This document shows positions 5,502-5,894 of a stretch of DNA of 5,894 nt, piece after piece. The stretch lies in NCBI GenBank assembly GCA_024699395.1, contig JAILPU010000054.1, positions 1 through 5,894 on the forward strand, read 5' to 3'. The notes below the pieces were generated by a model. It worked only from the letters and a program-made list of their open reading frames with translations. It did not search any database and was not told the origin of the DNA. The stretch is from Lachnospiraceae bacterium (GTDB lineage: Bacteria > Bacillota > Clostridia > Lachnospirales > Lachnospiraceae). A program made the translations under genes and the position numbers. Every line of letters starts with the position of its first letter. Within the stretch, counting starts at the first letter, position 1.

Positions 5502-5531
5502 TCAAAAATGCAAATGAGTTGCATTTTTGAA
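5501..5531. promoter_or_regulatory. Perfect 13-bp inverted repeat, likely metal-regulator operator
   Basis: Arms TTCAAAAATGCAA (5501-5513) and TTGCATTTTTGAA (5519-5531) are exact complements around ATGAG. The repeat begins at the last base of the -10 box and covers the predicted transcription start, the classic place for a repressor. Centred on 5516, the inner part reads TGCAAAT-G-AGTTGCA, a 7-1-7 layout like Fur-family boxes (Fur/Zur/PerR), although the bases are not a close match to the Bacillus Zur box. With a zinc-type binding protein downstream, a Zur-like repressor is the leading inference. For read-through RNA from metF, the A-run, small stem and T-run could also act as a weak terminator. 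Confidence 0.65.
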
Positions 5532-5543
5532 TAGGAGCTTGAA

Positions 5544-5894
5544 ATGAAAAAAATACCGGTTTTTATATTATGTATTATATTGTGCCTTTCATCACTTACG
5601 GGATGTGGTTCTAAGGAAAGTAAGAAAATCCCTTTAGATGAAAAGGATGATAAATTAAAAATTGTTACCACCGTTTTTCCGGTGTACGACTGGATAATGG
5701 GCATAGTGGGGGAAAACAATGAGGATGTGGATGTTACGCTCCTTTCGGACAGCGGAACGGACCTTCATAATTTTAATCCCACCGCTGATGACTTTGTAAA
5801 AATATGGGATTCGGATCTTTTCGTTTATATAGGTGGCTTATCCGAGAACTGGGCGAATGAGGCGTCAAGGGGAAGAGATGGAGAAGAGCTGAAA
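5544..5894 (+). CDS. Zinc-type ABC transporter substrate-binding lipoprotein (5' part)
   Basis: The first 117 residues are present; the window ends inside the gene. MKKIPVFILCIILCLSSLTGC is a lipoprotein signal peptide with lipobox LTGC and lipidated C21, so the mature protein is anchored on the outer face of the membrane. A charged linker follows, then KIVTTVFPVYDWIMGIVGEN, LLSDSGTDLHNFNPTADDFV and SDLFVYIGGLSENW, the start of a cluster A-I (ZnuA/AdcA/MntA) binding protein. H75 in DLHNFNP corresponds to the first metal-binding His of the family (usually D-P/L-H-x-x-x-P). The family carries Zn2+ or Mn2+; zinc is favoured by the resemblance to ZnuA/AdcA, but the later ligands and any His-rich loop lie outside the window. 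AGGAG at 5533-5537 with a 6-nt spacer sets the start. The ABC permease and ATPase would be expected downstream. Confidence 0.87.
   Translation, partial: MKKIPVFILCIILCLSSLTGCGSKESKKIPLDEKDDKLKIVTTVFPVYDWIMGIVGENNEDVDVTLLSDSGTDLHNFNPTADDFVKIWDSDLFVYIGGLSENWANEASRGRDGEELK

Noticed and set aside
5249..5719. Minus-strand 156-codon frame opposite the metF end and lipoprotein gene
   Set aside because: Covers a strong + strand promoter, operator and lipoprotein start; composition looks like antisense of coding DNA.
1..5894. CRISPR arrays, tRNA or rRNA genes, insertion sequences
   Set aside because: No regularly spaced repeats, cloverleaf sequences, rRNA segments, transposase or terminal inverted repeats were seen by eye.

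Overview
The window looks like chromosomal DNA of a low-to-mid GC anaerobic Firmicute, most likely Lachnospiraceae (Butyrivibrio/Pseudobutyrivibrio-like). This is inferred from strong GGAGG ribosome sites, codon use and the types of protein present; no rRNA or other taxonomic marker is here. All supported genes lie on the + strand.

Left part (1-2397), accessory DNA. The tail of an unrecognised gene overlaps a small Xre/Cro-type HTH regulator. This is followed by a 316-aa RhuM-type protein with a C-terminal Fic/Doc domain, then a 287-aa BRO-type protein with a DinD-like C-terminal half. The genes are closely spaced, each with a good Shine-Dalgarno site, and read like a prophage-, toxin-antitoxin- or defence-type cassette. 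The Fic domain carries H-P-F-A-D-G-C-K-R, which is Doc-like (Lys after the Asn position) but has Cys where Asn is canonical.

Middle part (2398-4297), decayed and solitary accessory genes. A DUF3791-like ORF is interrupted by an in-frame amber codon. It is followed in the same frame by a 57-codon remnant that seems to join the N-terminus of an ATP-grasp protein directly to its C-terminus, with the catalytic middle deleted. The remnant overlaps, by ATGA, the start of an intact GNAT acetyltransferase gene. Next come a HigA-type antitoxin with no HigB toxin beside it and a 138-aa GNAT-like protein of unknown role.

Right part (4298-5894), housekeeping DNA. metF (5,10-methylenetetrahydrofolate reductase) has a plausible promoter and a start downstream of the longest possible ORF. 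After a 229-bp intergenic stretch containing an imperfect hairpin comes the 5' part of a zinc-type ABC transporter substrate-binding lipoprotein (ZnuA/AdcA-like), cut by the window end. Its promoter (TTGACA-17-TAAGAT) abuts a perfect 13-bp inverted repeat over the predicted transcription start, a strong candidate for a metal-responsive operator.

Main points for follow-up: the RhuM-Fic/BRO cassette with its variant Fic motif, the two-step gene decay at 2404-2796, the orphan HigA, and the operator before the zinc-binding lipoprotein gene.
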